Part shown: in pieces, positions 1 through 8,823 of the stretch
Position numbering within the stretch: the stretch's first letter is position 1
How the letters are laid out: each line of letters opens with the position of its first letter
Origin: Rhodospirillales bacterium
GTDB lineage: Bacteria; Pseudomonadota; Alphaproteobacteria; Rhodospirillales; Defluviicoccaceae
DNA: 64,000 bases
Direction: 5' to 3'
NCBI GenBank assembly: GCA_016712595.1
Contig: JADJQT010000002.1
Location: 1,140,576-1,204,575 of the forward strand
Made by a program: the position numbers and the translations under genes
The notes under the pieces: model-generated
Databases searched by the model: none
The model's input: the letters and a program-made list of their open reading frames with translations, nothing else
Told to the model about the DNA's origin: nothing

Positions 1-149
1 AGTACAAGGCGTTGCTGTCCCTTGTCGCGGACCAGGATGTCATGCTTGAGGAATATGCCCGCCAGATGATCGCCGCCGAAAGCAAGCACATCAGCGAGGT
101 CGACAAGATGCTGCGGGCTCCTGGCGACTTGCAACCGTTCGGCGCTTGA
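1..149 (+). CDS. C-terminal fragment, probable ferritin-like (bacterioferritin-family) protein
   Basis: The gene is cut by the window edge. Only the last 48 codons, ending in TGA at 147-149, are visible. The tail is helical and carries the E-E-Y-A-R-x-M-I-x-A-E and H-I-x-E-V-D-K-M-L-R pattern of helix 4 in ferritin-like and bacterioferritin-type proteins, with Glu and His spaced as metal ligands. That resemblance is from memory of the family. Another four-helix-bundle protein is possible, since the diagnostic N-terminal half lies outside the window. Confidence 0.5.
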   Translation, partial: YKALLSLVADQDVMLEEYARQMIAAESKHISEVDKMLRAPGDLQPFGA

Positions 150-254
150 GGCAGCCGGCCACCGGAGGCGCAAGGCTCCGTTAACCGTCGTTCCGTTAGT
201 CTCGCAGGCTATGAGGCAAGTATCGGCCTCTGCGGTCGAATGGAACGGCGGTCA

Positions 255-755
255 ATGGCGCACAGCAGGAAGCCGGCGGCGGACGGTGAAGCGAAGAAGC
301 CCGGCAAGGGCTTGCTCGCGCGTGTCCTGCAGCCCATCGCCATCGCCGCCGCCGCGCTCGTCTTTTCGGTCGCGCTGCTAGCCACCTCGCTGCTGGTCGT
401 GAGCGATCATTCCGACGGCGCGGCACAGGGGGTCTCGTTACCGGTAGCGGGGCCGATCATCCAGCAGGAACTGCCCGAATTCGTCGCCGATCTCGACGCT
501 TCGGGCGCCCGCTCGCACTATCTGCAGATCGCCATCGTCGTCGAGCTGCCGCAGGAGGCGGTCAGCCGGCTGAAAGAAGAGCAGGCGCAGATCCTGTCCG
601 AGGTGCAGTCCTACCTGCGTGACCTCAATCGCCGCGATCTTTTCGGTTCCGCCGGTATCGAGCGCGTGCGCGTCGATGTGCGCGCGATTGTCGACCGCCA
701 CATCGCTCCGACGCGGACCCGGGACGTCTACTTCACCAAGTTCCTCGTCGATTGA
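255..755 (+). CDS. FliL-like membrane protein, orphan
   Basis: The protein has about 166 residues: a basic N-terminus rich in Lys, one transmembrane helix at roughly residues 20-48, a linker, and a periplasmic domain. That domain matches the FliL pattern: a Y-L-Q-I-A-I-V-V-E-L strand, an L-x-x-E-Q-A-Q-I-L helix, and the typical ending R-D-V-Y-F-T-K-F-L-V-D. FliL sits at the flagellar basal body and modulates the stator. No other flagellar gene is in view, so this may be a stand-alone paralogue or a relict. ATG 255 is chosen; an in-frame ATG at 240 would add five residues and neither start has a clear ribosome binding site. Confidence 0.6.
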   Translation: MAHSRKPAADGEAKKPGKGLLARVLQPIAIAAAALVFSVALLATSLLVVSDHSDGAAQGVSLPVAGPIIQQELPEFVADLDASGARSHYLQIAIVVELPQEAVSRLKEEQAQILSEVQSYLRDLNRRDLFGSAGIERVRVDVRAIVDRHIAPTRTRDVYFTKFLVD

Positions 756-819
756 CCTGATCCCCCGGCTGCGTACCGACGGGCCGCGTGCCGAAGCGCT
801 TCGCGCGGTCCGCACGGGG

Positions 820-1629
820 TCAGCCGTCGCCGCGCGGCTCGGGCGCCGGAAACAGCTGCAATGTCTTGCCGGTCAGATCGTAGGCGAGCAACCCGACCCA
901 CTCATGAAGCGCAAGATCGAGGTTCTCGTTGCCCTCGCCGATGTCGAAGGAAAAGCGGCTCTCGCCGATCGGCGTGCGGTAGTCGACCGGCAACGGGACG
1001 ACCGGCCAGCCGAGGGCCTGGAAGACGCCGACGCTGCGCGGCAGATGGAAGGCGGAGGTGAGCAGCAGCCATGTCTCGCCAGCGGCCGGTTGAACCAGTG
1101 CCTCGCTGAACAGCACGTTCTCAAAGGTATTGCGCGCGCGCCGTTCGTAGCGGATGCGCTTCGGATCGATCCCTTGCGCTTCGAAAAAGCGTTGTGCGAT
1201 GTCTGCTTCGCTGGGGCCCTCCGGCGCGAGGCTGTTGGAAAATCCGCTGAAGACGATCTGCATGTCGGGGAATCGATGGGCGAGTTCGACCGACTTGGTC
1301 ATCCGTTCCGCCCGGTCGTTGAGTGGTGCCGTGTCGCGCGTCTCGGCGACAACGCCGGTCTCGACCGCGCCACCGAGGACGATAACGCCGGTGGGATTCA
1401 GCGTCTCGATCATCGGCGGCGCGAAGCGGTCTTCCAGCGGGCGCATGACTGCATCGGACACGGGAGACGCGCCGATCAGAAGCAGCAGGACCACGGCTGC
1501 GATGATCCCCGCGCTTCGCAGCCGCCCCGCCCCGCACCATCCTGCGATCAACGAGCCCAACAGTAGCGCGAGTACGATGTGCAACGGATGGGCGATGAAC
1601 TCAAACACTTTGGAAAGAACGAAGAACAT
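820..1629 (-). CDS. DUF218 (YdcF/SanA/ElyC family) membrane protein
   Basis: The protein has 269 residues. Two hydrophobic helices at the N-terminus (about 13-33 and 40-57) are followed by a DUF218 domain (about 78-240). The domain shows the G-V-I-V-L-G-G-A strand, the S-E-A-D-I-A segment, N-T-x-E-N and the L-L-L-T-S-A-F-H-L-P-R-S motif typical of the family. ElyC and SanA relatives act in envelope or peptidoglycan homeostasis at the inner membrane, but the biochemical activity of the family is not settled. It is transcribed away from the universal stress gene that starts at 1775. Confidence 0.85.
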   Translation of the reverse strand: MFFVLSKVFEFIAHPLHIVLALLLGSLIAGWCGAGRLRSAGIIAAVVLLLLIGASPVSDAVMRPLEDRFAPPMIETLNPTGVIVLGGAVETGVVAETRDTAPLNDRAERMTKSVELAHRFPDMQIVFSGFSNSLAPEGPSEADIAQRFFEAQGIDPKRIRYERRARNTFENVLFSEALVQPAAGETWLLLTSAFHLPRSVGVFQALGWPVVPLPVDYRTPIGESRFSFDIGEGNENLDLALHEWVGLLAYDLTGKTLQLFPAPEPRGDG

Positions 1630-1774
1630 GCGCGGTCAACTCCGCCGGTCTAGGCACCAGGGGTGGAAGTGTTGATCAAGAAAACGGTGGAATTGATAAA
1701 CAGGGGGACGCAAAGTTGGACGCTGGGTCGTCGGCACGCCTGCCGACGCTACTCCGCGCTGGAGAAAACCGATC

Positions 1775-2599
1775 ATGACTTACCGTGATCTCCTCGTGCA
1801 TCTGGACGGCAGCGAGCAGAGCGAGGCGCGAGCGGCGATTGCCGTCGAAGTCGCGCGGGCGTTCGGTGCCGTTCTGACCGGTCTTTACGGTGAAAGCGAT
1901 CCGCATGTCCTGGTTCCGGCGAGTCGTGATCCGGCGGCAAGTCTGCACACCGTGGCCGAGAGGATCGAGACCGCTTTCCGCCGGCGCGCGGCCGCAGCGG
2001 GGATCGATACGAACTGGCTGACGGCAATGACCGTCAACGATACCGAACTGATCAAGCGCGTGCTGTTCGCCGCCCGACATGCCGATCTCGTCGTGCTTGG
2101 CCAGCATCGCGATGGCGAGCGGACGGCGAGCGTTCCGTCGGACCTGATCGAGCAGATCGCGCTGAACTGCGGCCGGCCGGTGTTGTGCATACCGAGCGTT
2201 GGGCGCTTCCCAACGGTGGCGGCGCGGGTGCTTGTCGCGTGGAACGGCAGCCGCGAGGCGGCCCGAGCGGTCAACGATGCGATGCCGTTCCTCCTCCGCG
2301 CCGAGCGGGTGAGGCTGCTCGCAATCAACCCCGATCATAGCCGCGACGCGTATGGCGAGGAGCCGTTTGCGCCAATGCAACGCCATTTGGCGTCTCACGG
2401 CGTTATTGCGCAGTGCGAAACCCTCTGGGTCCAAGACAGCGACGTCATCGAAGGGCTGTTGTCGCGGCTGGGTGATGAGGGTATCGATCTTCTGGTCATG
2501 GGGGCGCATGGCCACTACGGCTTCCCCTACCTTTATCGCGGAGGCGGCACCAGACAGATTCTTCGTTCGATGACCACGCCGGTACTGATGTCGTATTAG
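1775..2599 (+). CDS. Universal stress protein, tandem UspA domains
   Basis: The protein has 274 residues, twice the usual Usp length, and holds two Usp folds (about 1-145 and 150-274). Each begins with a beta strand (L-L-V-H-L-D-G-S-E and V-L-V-A-W-N-G-S). The second domain ends with a nucleotide-binding pattern, G-A-H-G followed nine residues later by a glycine cluster and T (residues about 240-262), so it probably binds ATP. The first domain has a looser version (L-G-Q-H-R-D-G). The role is inferred as general stress survival. It stands alone between a divergent DUF218 gene and the downstream transporter operon. Confidence 0.9.
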   Translation: MTYRDLLVHLDGSEQSEARAAIAVEVARAFGAVLTGLYGESDPHVLVPASRDPAASLHTVAERIETAFRRRAAAAGIDTNWLTAMTVNDTELIKRVLFAARHADLVVLGQHRDGERTASVPSDLIEQIALNCGRPVLCIPSVGRFPTVAARVLVAWNGSREAARAVNDAMPFLLRAERVRLLAINPDHSRDAYGEEPFAPMQRHLASHGVIAQCETLWVQDSDVIEGLLSRLGDEGIDLLVMGAHGHYGFPYLYRGGGTRQILRSMTTPVLMSY

Positions 2600-2871
2600 C
2601 CGCCGCTAATCACCAGACGATCCGGGAAGTCCTGCGCATCAAACATATATTGTGCATATTGCACATGCGAAAGTAGGATAAGTCTCAAAATAAATCGCAC
2701 CGAATACCTGCGCAAACAATAAACCGATAAACGCCCAAGCGGGTCTGGAAAAAATCTGGTCAATATGCCAGAAATGCAGGTCTGCATTGCGTCGACTGCG
2801 CGGAACCGCTCAACAACCGAGGAGTCGGGGCGTGTCGAGAAACGTCAGCAAGGGCGATCGGGCCAGCAGCG
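2600..2871 (+). promoter_or_regulatory. Leader of the ABC importer operon with palindromes and a weak promoter match
   Basis: This AT-richer gap contains a perfect palindrome, TGTGCA-TAT-TGCACA, at 2651-2665, which looks like an operator half-site pair. A second palindrome, ATGCAG-GT-CTGCAT, lies at 2774-2787, and a short hairpin TCTGG/CCAGA lies just before it. A possible promoter is TTGTGC at 2650-2655 with TAGGAT at 2674-2679 (18-bp spacing), overlapping the first palindrome. The promoter match is weak and the regulator is unknown. Confidence 0.35.
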
Positions 2872-3633
2872 ATGACTGATGACTTCATCATCGAGACCGG
2901 CGGACTCACCCGGGAGTTCAAGGGATTTGTCGCTGTTCGCGATGTCAGCCTGCGCGTGCGCCGGGGAACCATTCATGCGCTGATCGGTCCCAACGGTGCT
3001 GGCAAGACCACCTGCTTCAACATGATCTCCAAGTTCCTCGAGCCGACGCGGGGAAGTATTCGCTTCAAAGGGGTCGACATCACCGCAGCCAAGCCGCACG
3101 CGGTAGCGCGGATGGGTATGGTGCGCTCGTTTCAGATTTCTGCCGTTTTTCCGCACCTTTCGGTCCTCGACAACCTGCGCATCGCCCTGCAGCGCCGGCT
3201 CGGCATCTCATTTCACTTCTGGCGCCCGGTCTCGGTGCTCGCCGTTGTCGATGAGCGGGCGCACGCGCTGCTCGAAGACGTCGGCCTGACCGGTTACGCC
3301 GAGATCGCAGCGGCCGAGTTGGCCTACGGGCGCAAGCGCGCGCTCGAGATCGCAACCACTTTGGCCCTCGATCCTGACCTGCTGCTCCTCGACGAGCCGA
3401 TGGCCGGCATGGGCCGCGAGGACATCGACCGCATCGCCAGACTGATCAAGCGCGTCTCGGCCAACCGCTCGGTTTTGATGGTCGAGCACAACCTTTCGGT
3501 GGTCGCCGACCTCTCCGATCGGATCACCGTGCTCGCGCGCGGCGGTATCCTCGCCGAAGGCACCTACGCTGAGGTTTCCAGCAATCCCGACGTCATTTCC
3601 GCCTATCTCGGCTCCGAGGCCGGCCATGGCTGA
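2872..3633 (+). CDS. livG: Branched-chain amino acid type ABC transporter, ATP-binding protein (LivG)
   Basis: The protein has 253 residues and is a single ABC ATPase. Walker A G-P-N-G-A-G-K-T-T lies at residues 39-47, and Walker B L-L-L-L-D-E-P near 171-177 is followed by the family's M-A-G-M. The signature is the LivG-type A-Y-G-R-K-R-A-L-E-I-A, and the switch His lies in V-E-H-N. It powers the two permeases encoded downstream. It is the first gene of a five-gene operon, and its end overlaps the start of livF by 8 bp. The imported substrate is not evident: LivG-type systems also carry urea, amides and other amino acids. Confidence 0.9.
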   Translation: MTDDFIIETGGLTREFKGFVAVRDVSLRVRRGTIHALIGPNGAGKTTCFNMISKFLEPTRGSIRFKGVDITAAKPHAVARMGMVRSFQISAVFPHLSVLDNLRIALQRRLGISFHFWRPVSVLAVVDERAHALLEDVGLTGYAEIAAAELAYGRKRALEIATTLALDPDLLLLDEPMAGMGREDIDRIARLIKRVSANRSVLMVEHNLSVVADLSDRITVLARGGILAEGTYAEVSSNPDVISAYLGSEAGHG

Positions 3634-4336
3634 GCCGGTGCCGTTGCTGGAGGTCGCTGACCTGCAGGCGTTCTACGGTGAATCGCATGTGCTGCACGGC
3701 GCCGGGTTCGTCGTTGGCGAGGGCGAGGTGGTGACCCTGCTTGGCCGCAACGGTGCCGGCAAAACGACGATCATGCGCTCGATCATCGGCATTCTCGCCC
3801 AGCGGCGCGGCTCGATCCGCTATGAGGGACGGGAGACCATCGGTCTGCCGTCGAACCGCATCGCCCGCCTCGGTATCGCTTACTGCCCGGAGGAGCGCGG
3901 CATCTTCTCCAGCCTAACCGTGCTCGAAAACCTGTTGCTGCCGCCAGTCGTTCGCAACGGAGGCCTTCGCGTCGAGGAAATCTACGCGTTGTTCCCCAAT
4001 CTCAAGGAGCGCCGGGCGAGCCAGGGAACGAAGCTGTCCGGTGGCGAGCAGCAGATGCTGGCGATCGGACGCATCCTGCGCACCGGAGCTAGGCTCTTAC
4101 TGTTCGATGAGCCGACCGAGGGCCTTGCGCCGGTGATCGTCCAGGAGATCGGCGCCGTGATCCGCAGCTTGAAGCGGCGCGGTCTGACCATTCTTCTCGT
4201 CGAACAGAACTTCCACTTCGCGTCCACCGTCGCCGACCGGCACTACGTCGTCGAGCACGGCAAGGTCGTCGATATGATCGCCAACGATGAATTGGCGGCC
4301 AACCAGGGCAAGCTGCAAGGGTATCTGGGTGTATAA
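3626..4336 (+). CDS. livF: Branched-chain amino acid type ABC transporter, ATP-binding protein (LivF)
   Basis: The protein has 236 residues. Walker A G-R-N-G-A-G-K-T-T lies at about 40-48, a perfect L-S-G-G-E-Q-Q signature near 138, and Walker B L-L-L-F-D-E-P-T-E-G-L near 157. The Y-C-P-E-E-R-G-I-F motif after the Q-loop is typical of LivF. It pairs with LivG as the second ATPase. The start overlaps the livG stop region, which suggests translational coupling, and the binding-protein gene begins 14 bp downstream. Confidence 0.92.
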   Translation: MAEPVPLLEVADLQAFYGESHVLHGAGFVVGEGEVVTLLGRNGAGKTTIMRSIIGILAQRRGSIRYEGRETIGLPSNRIARLGIAYCPEERGIFSSLTVLENLLLPPVVRNGGLRVEEIYALFPNLKERRASQGTKLSGGEQQMLAIGRILRTGARLLLFDEPTEGLAPVIVQEIGAVIRSLKRRGLTILLVEQNFHFASTVADRHYVVEHGKVVDMIANDELAANQGKLQGYLGV

Positions 4337-4350
4337 CGAGGGAGGCAACC

Positions 4351-5568
4351 GTGAAGCAGTTCCTGCGTAAGGGTCTGGCCGGCGTGGCGCTTGCCGTATT
4401 GACGGTAACCAGCGCGTTCGGACAGGTATCGGGTGATGTCGTCAAGCTCGGCGTTCTCAACGATCAGTCGGGCGTTTATGCCGACCTCGCCGGTCCGGGG
4501 TCGGTCGTGGCGGCAAAGATGGCGGTGGAGGATTTCGGCGGCAAGGTCCTCGGCAAGCCAATCGAGGTGATCTTCGCCGACCACCAGAACAAGCCCGACG
4601 TGGCGACGCCGATCGTCAACCAGTGGATCGACGTTGATAACGTCGATGCCATCGTCGATGTTCCGACCTCGTCGGTGGCGCTCGCCGTTCAGGAAATCAC
4701 CAAGAACAAGAACCGCATTCACCTCAATTCGACCGCCGGCACCTCGGATCTCACCGGCAAGGCCTGCTCGCCGACCGGCATTCACTGGACGTACGATACC
4801 TATGCGCTCGCCAACAGCACCGGCAAGGCCTTGACCAAGGACGGCGGCGATACCTGGTACTTTATCGTCGCCGATTACGCCTTTGGTCACGCCCTGGAGA
4901 AGGACACCTCGGCGGCGGTGGAATCGGCAGGCGGCAAGGTGCTGGGCGCGGTGAATGCGCCGTTTCCCAACCAGGATTTTTCCTCTTTCCTTTTGCAGGC
5001 TCAGTCCTCCGGCGCGAAAGTCATCGGTCTCGCCAACGCCGGCGGCGACATGATCAACGCCATCAAGCAGGCGCACGAATTCGGCATTACCGACGCGGGG
5101 CAGCGGCTCGCCGGCCTGCTCGTGTTCATTTCCGACATCAACAGTCTGGGACTGGAGACGACCAAAGGCCTCGTTTTGACCACCGGCTTTTACTGGGATC
5201 GCAACGACGAGACCCGTGCGTGGTCGAAGCGCTTTGCCGAACGCAATGAAGGACGGATGCCGACGATGGTGCAGGCGGGCGTTTATTCGGCGGTCGCTCA
5301 CTATCTCAAGGCGATCGCGGCCGCCGGCACCGACGAGGCCAAGGCGGTGATGGCGAAGATGCGGGAAATCCCGGTCAACGATTTCTTCGCCAAGAACGGG
5401 CGGGTTCGCGCCGACGGGCGCATGGTGCACGACATGTACCTTGTCCAGGTCAAGACACCGGCGGAATCGAAGTATCCGTGGGATTATTACAAGATTCTGC
5501 GGGTCGTTCCCGGTGACGAGGCTTATCGGCCGATGGATCAGGGCAATTGCCCGCTGGTTGCGAAATAG
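4351..5568 (+). CDS. ABC transporter substrate-binding protein, LivJ/LivK superfamily
   Basis: The protein has 405 residues and starts at GTG 4351, preceded by GAGGGAGG. Residues 1-24 form a Sec signal peptide with a basic start, a hydrophobic core and a likely cut after A-F-G or nearby. The mature part is a type I periplasmic binding fold (V-K-L-G-V-L-N-D-Q-S-G-V-Y at its first strand). It delivers substrate in the periplasm to the LivHM channel. Its closest remembered relatives belong to a broad ligand-binding group rather than strict Leu/Ile/Val receptors, so the substrate stays open. Its place between the ATPases and permeases confirms membership of the importer. Confidence 0.9.
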   Translation: MKQFLRKGLAGVALAVLTVTSAFGQVSGDVVKLGVLNDQSGVYADLAGPGSVVAAKMAVEDFGGKVLGKPIEVIFADHQNKPDVATPIVNQWIDVDNVDAIVDVPTSSVALAVQEITKNKNRIHLNSTAGTSDLTGKACSPTGIHWTYDTYALANSTGKALTKDGGDTWYFIVADYAFGHALEKDTSAAVESAGGKVLGAVNAPFPNQDFSSFLLQAQSSGAKVIGLANAGGDMINAIKQAHEFGITDAGQRLAGLLVFISDINSLGLETTKGLVLTTGFYWDRNDETRAWSKRFAERNEGRMPTMVQAGVYSAVAHYLKAIAAAGTDEAKAVMAKMREIPVNDFFAKNGRVRADGRMVHDMYLVQVKTPAESKYPWDYYKILRVVPGDEAYRPMDQGNCPLVAK

Positions 5569-5604
5569 AGCCCCCGGCTGCGGCTGACAGGGAGCCCTAA
5601 AGGC

Positions 5605-6492
5605 ATGTTCGAGATGCTGGGCATTTCACCGCAGGCCCTGTTTGGCCAGCTCTTAATTGGGCTGATCAATGGCGCCTTCTATGCGATCCTCAGTCTCGGC
5701 CTTTCCTTGATTTTCGGGCTGCTCAACATCATCAATTTCGCTCACGGCGCCCAGTACATGCTGGGCGCGTTTGTCGCTTGGTATCTCTTGGCCTATGTCG
5801 GGATCGGCTACTGGCCGGCTCTGATCGTCACGCCGCTGCTCGTTGGTCTCGTCGGCATGGCGACGGAACGGCTCTTGCTGCGCCGGCTTAGCAGACTCGA
5901 TCCGATCTACGGCCTGCTGCTGACCTTCGGTCTGGCTCTGGTCATCGAAGGCGTGTTCCGCCACGTCTACGGTGTCTCGGGTCAGCCGTACGCGCCGCCG
6001 GCGTCGCTCTCCGGCGGTTACCGGCTCGAGTTCATGTTCCTGCCGAAGTACCGGGCGTGGGTGGTCGTCGTCTCCCTTGCCGTCTGCCTCGGCACCTGGC
6101 TCGTGATCGAGAAAACCAAGCTCGGCGCCTACCTGCGCGCCGCCACCGAGAACCCGACGCTGGTCCAGGCCTTCGGCGTCAACGTACCGGTGATGGTGAC
6201 CGCGACCTATGGTTTCGGCGTCGCGTTGGCGGGGTTCGCCGGCGTGCTCGCCGCGCCGGTCTATTCGGTCAATCCCCTCATGGGCTCGAACCTGATCATC
6301 GTCGTCTTTGCCGTCGTCGTCATCGGCGGCATGGGCTCGATCCTCGGATCGATCATCACCGGCTTTTCCCTTGGGTTGGTTGAAGGGCTGACAAAGGTGT
6401 TCTATCCGGAGGCGTCGAATACGGCAGTGTTCATCATCATGGCCGTCGTTCTGCTGCTGCGGCCGGCCGGGCTTTTTGGCAAGGCGGCCTGA
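5605..6492 (+). CDS. livH: Branched-chain amino acid type ABC transporter, permease (LivH)
   Basis: The protein has 295 residues with about eight hydrophobic helices and belongs to the LivH/BPD_transp_2 family. Typical family stretches are G-L-I-N-G-A-F-Y-A-I-L-S-L-G-L-S near residue 18, L-N-I-I-N-F-A-H-G near 43, the G-x-x-L-R-A cytoplasmic loop (A-Y-L-R-A-A-T-E-N) and G-G-M-G-S-I-L-G-S near the end. It forms one half of the membrane pore. A ribosome-binding-like AGGGAG lies ahead of the ATG. livM follows 3 bp after its stop. Confidence 0.92.
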   Translation: MFEMLGISPQALFGQLLIGLINGAFYAILSLGLSLIFGLLNIINFAHGAQYMLGAFVAWYLLAYVGIGYWPALIVTPLLVGLVGMATERLLLRRLSRLDPIYGLLLTFGLALVIEGVFRHVYGVSGQPYAPPASLSGGYRLEFMFLPKYRAWVVVVSLAVCLGTWLVIEKTKLGAYLRAATENPTLVQAFGVNVPVMVTATYGFGVALAGFAGVLAAPVYSVNPLMGSNLIIVVFAVVVIGGMGSILGSIITGFSLGLVEGLTKVFYPEASNTAVFIIMAVVLLLRPAGLFGKAA

Positions 6493-6495
6493 TCC

Positions 6496-7446
6496 ATGTC
6501 CTCGGAACGCAGCCAGCGCCTCGTTCTGCTCGTTCTGCTCGCGCTCGGCCTCGTCGCGCCGTTCGTGCTCTATCCCGTTTTTTTGATGAAGGCGCTGTGC
6601 TTTGCGCTTTTTGCCTGCGCCTATAACCTTTTGATCGGCTACGTCGGTCTGATCAGCTTCGGCCACGCGGCGTTCTTTGGTATCGCCGCCTATGCGACCG
6701 GCCACGCCGCCAAGGTCTGGGGCCTGCCGACCGAACTCGCCCTGTTGACAGGAACCGCCGCCGCCGCCGCTCTCGGTCTTGTCTTCGGTTGGCTGGCCAT
6801 ACGCCGGCAGGGCATCTACTTCGCCATGGTGACCCTGGCGCTGGCGCAGATGGTGTTCTTCTTCTGCGTGCAGGCGCCGTTCACTCACGGCGAGGACGGC
6901 ATCCAGGCGATCCCGCGCGGAACGCTGTTGGGCGTGATCGACCTGAACAACCAGCTGGTCCTTTACTATTTCGTCTACGTTGTCTTCGTTCTCTCCTTCC
7001 TGATCTTGCGGCGCACGGTCAACTCGCCGTTCGGCCAGATCCTCACAGCCCTGCGCGAGAACGAGGCGCGCGCCGTTTCGCTCGGATACCGGGCGGATCA
7101 GTATAAGCTCGTCGCCTTCGTTCTCTCGGCGGCCTTCTCTGGACTGGCCGGCGCGATGATCACCATCGTCTTTCAGCTCGCGGCGCTGAACAGCGTGCAC
7201 TGGCACCTGTCCGGGGAGGTGGTGCTGATGACGCTGATGGGTGGCATGGGCACGTTGCTCGGCCCGGTCGCGGGTGCGCTCCTTCTCGTCGCCATCCAGA
7301 ACTACTTCGCCCAGGTCGGGGCGTGGTCGACGATCATCCAGGGCGCCATCTTCGTCGTCTGCGTCCTCGTGTTCCGGCGGGGAATTGTGGGTGAAATCGA
7401 GGCCTGGCGGCAACGGCGCGCGGCGGCATCGAAACCGCGCGACTGA
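6496..7446 (+). CDS. livM: Branched-chain amino acid type ABC transporter, permease (LivM)
   Basis: The protein has 316 residues, all-helical, and is the partner permease of LivH. The L-I-G-Y-V-G-L-I-S-F-G-H-A-A-F-F-G motif near residue 48 and the L-R-E-N-E-x-R-A-x-S-L-G-Y coupling loop near 195 are characteristic of LivM. It completes the importer operon and ends convergent with the Nramp gene. Oddly, the last 16 bases of the gene (7431-7446), stop codon included, are repeated in tandem at 7447-7462 with TGA changed to CGA, so the C-terminus may have been altered by a small duplication. Confidence 0.92.
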   Translation: MSSERSQRLVLLVLLALGLVAPFVLYPVFLMKALCFALFACAYNLLIGYVGLISFGHAAFFGIAAYATGHAAKVWGLPTELALLTGTAAAAALGLVFGWLAIRRQGIYFAMVTLALAQMVFFFCVQAPFTHGEDGIQAIPRGTLLGVIDLNNQLVLYYFVYVVFVLSFLILRRTVNSPFGQILTALRENEARAVSLGYRADQYKLVAFVLSAAFSGLAGAMITIVFQLAALNSVHWHLSGEVVLMTLMGGMGTLLGPVAGALLLVAIQNYFAQVGAWSTIIQGAIFVVCVLVFRRGIVGEIEAWRQRRAAASKPRD

Positions 7447-7462
7447 GAAACCGCGCGACCGA
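7431..7462 (+). repeat. 16-bp tandem duplication across the livM stop codon
   Basis: Two adjacent 16-bp copies, GAAACCGCGCGACTGA and GAAACCGCGCGACCGA, differ at one base. The first copy contains the livM stop. It is probably a replication-slippage product in the short gap between two convergent genes. Confidence 0.8.
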
Positions 7463-7467
7463 CGGGC

Positions 7468-8823
7468 TTAAGCGAAAGCCTCGATGACCAGCCACAGATT
7501 GGCCGCGGAGATCACCGCGAACAGCAGCCAGGCGACGGCGGCGACGCCACGCCCGCTGGCGAACGGGCCCATGATCCGCGCATCGCTGGTCGAACGGATC
7601 AGCGGCCACAAAGCGAACGGCAACTGCAGCGAGAGCGCCACCTGCGTCAGCACCAGCAGCTTGCCGACCGAGTCTTCGCCCAACAGCCAGATGCCGCCCA
7701 GGGCGGGGAGAATGGCGATGACACGGGTGACGAGACGGCGTTGCCAGCAGGGGATCTTGATATCGAGAAAGCCCTCGAGAACGATCTGGCCGGCGATCGT
7801 GCCGGTGAAGGTCGAACTCTGACCCGAGGTGAACAGGGCGACGGCAAACAGCACACCCGCCGCGGCCGCGCCGGTGATCGGCGTCAGTAACTCGTGCGCG
7901 TCGGCGATGTCGGCAACGTTCGCGTTACCGCTGGCGTGAAACGCCGAGGCGGCGAGAACGAGGATCGCACCGTTAATCACCGTCGCCAGCAGCAACGAGC
8001 CGACCATATCGAGCGTGGTTAAACGGATCGCCGCGCGCTTGCCCGCGTCGCCGTTGCCGATACGGCGTGTCTGCACGATCGAGGAATGGAGGTAGAGATT
8101 GTGCGGCATTACCGTGGCACCAAGAATGCCGATTGCCAGCAACAGCGCTCCCGGCTGTTCCAGGCGGTTGACCTCGGGCACGAGACCGGCCGCCAGCAGG
8201 CTCGTGTCCGGTGGCGCAAGGACGAGTTCGGCGAAAAAACAGAGCCCGATCGTTGCGACAAGTCCGAGGATGATCGCCTCGACCTGGCGAAAGCCGCGCC
8301 CCTTCAGCCCCAGCACCAGCAGCATATCGAGACCGGTGAGGAGAATGCCGATCTGCATAGGCAGACCGAACAGCAGCTTGATCGCCAGCGCCGAGCCCAA
8401 GACCTCGGCGATATCGGTGGCGATGATCGCGCCTTCAGCCATCAGCCACAGCAGGATGCGCGTTCTCGGTCCGTAACGGTCGCGGCACACCTGGGCGAGG
8501 TCGCGCCCGGAGGCGATGCCGAGGCGCAGGGCGAGCGTCTGCAACAGCATCGCCGCCAGACAGGTGAGCGCGACGATGAACAGCAGATCGTAGCCGAAGC
8601 GGGCGCCGGCCTCGATGTCGGTCGCCCAGTTTCCGGGGTCCATGTAGCCGACGGCAACGAGGAGGCCCGGGCCGACGAATGCGGCGAGGCGGGTGCGCAG
8701 CGGGGCGGAGGCGGCGACGGCGACGCTGCCACGCACCTCGCTGGGACAAAACGGAGCGGTCGCTGTTGTCGGCAGGCGCAGGGCGAAACGGATTCGGCTG
8801 AGAGCGTTGGTCCGGGTGTGCAT
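7468..8823 (-). CDS. mntH: Nramp family divalent metal ion transporter (MntH-like)
   Basis: The protein has 451 residues with about eleven transmembrane helices. The diagnostic D-P-G-N-W-A-T-D metal-binding motif of helix 1 lies at residues 62-69, and M-P-H-N of helix 6 is near 238-241; these Asp, Asn and Met residues coordinate Mn2+ or Fe2+ in the family. It imports divalent metal across the inner membrane with protons. The N-terminal 40 residues are longer than usual, so translation may start further in. No Mur or MntR box was recognised upstream. Confidence 0.92.
   Translation of the reverse strand: MHTRTNALSRIRFALRLPTTATAPFCPSEVRGSVAVAASAPLRTRLAAFVGPGLLVAVGYMDPGNWATDIEAGARFGYDLLFIVALTCLAAMLLQTLALRLGIASGRDLAQVCRDRYGPRTRILLWLMAEGAIIATDIAEVLGSALAIKLLFGLPMQIGILLTGLDMLLVLGLKGRGFRQVEAIILGLVATIGLCFFAELVLAPPDTSLLAAGLVPEVNRLEQPGALLLAIGILGATVMPHNLYLHSSIVQTRRIGNGDAGKRAAIRLTTLDMVGSLLLATVINGAILVLAASAFHASGNANVADIADAHELLTPITGAAAAGVLFAVALFTSGQSSTFTGTIAGQIVLEGFLDIKIPCWQRRLVTRVIAILPALGGIWLLGEDSVGKLLVLTQVALSLQLPFALWPLIRSTSDARIMGPFASGRGVAAVAWLLFAVISAANLWLVIEAFA

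Noticed and set aside
5653..7413. 586-codon open frame on the minus strand opposite livH and livM
   Set aside because: Its composition is Asp/Glu/Arg/His/Gln-rich, typical of reverse-complemented membrane protein codons. The permease genes are unambiguous.
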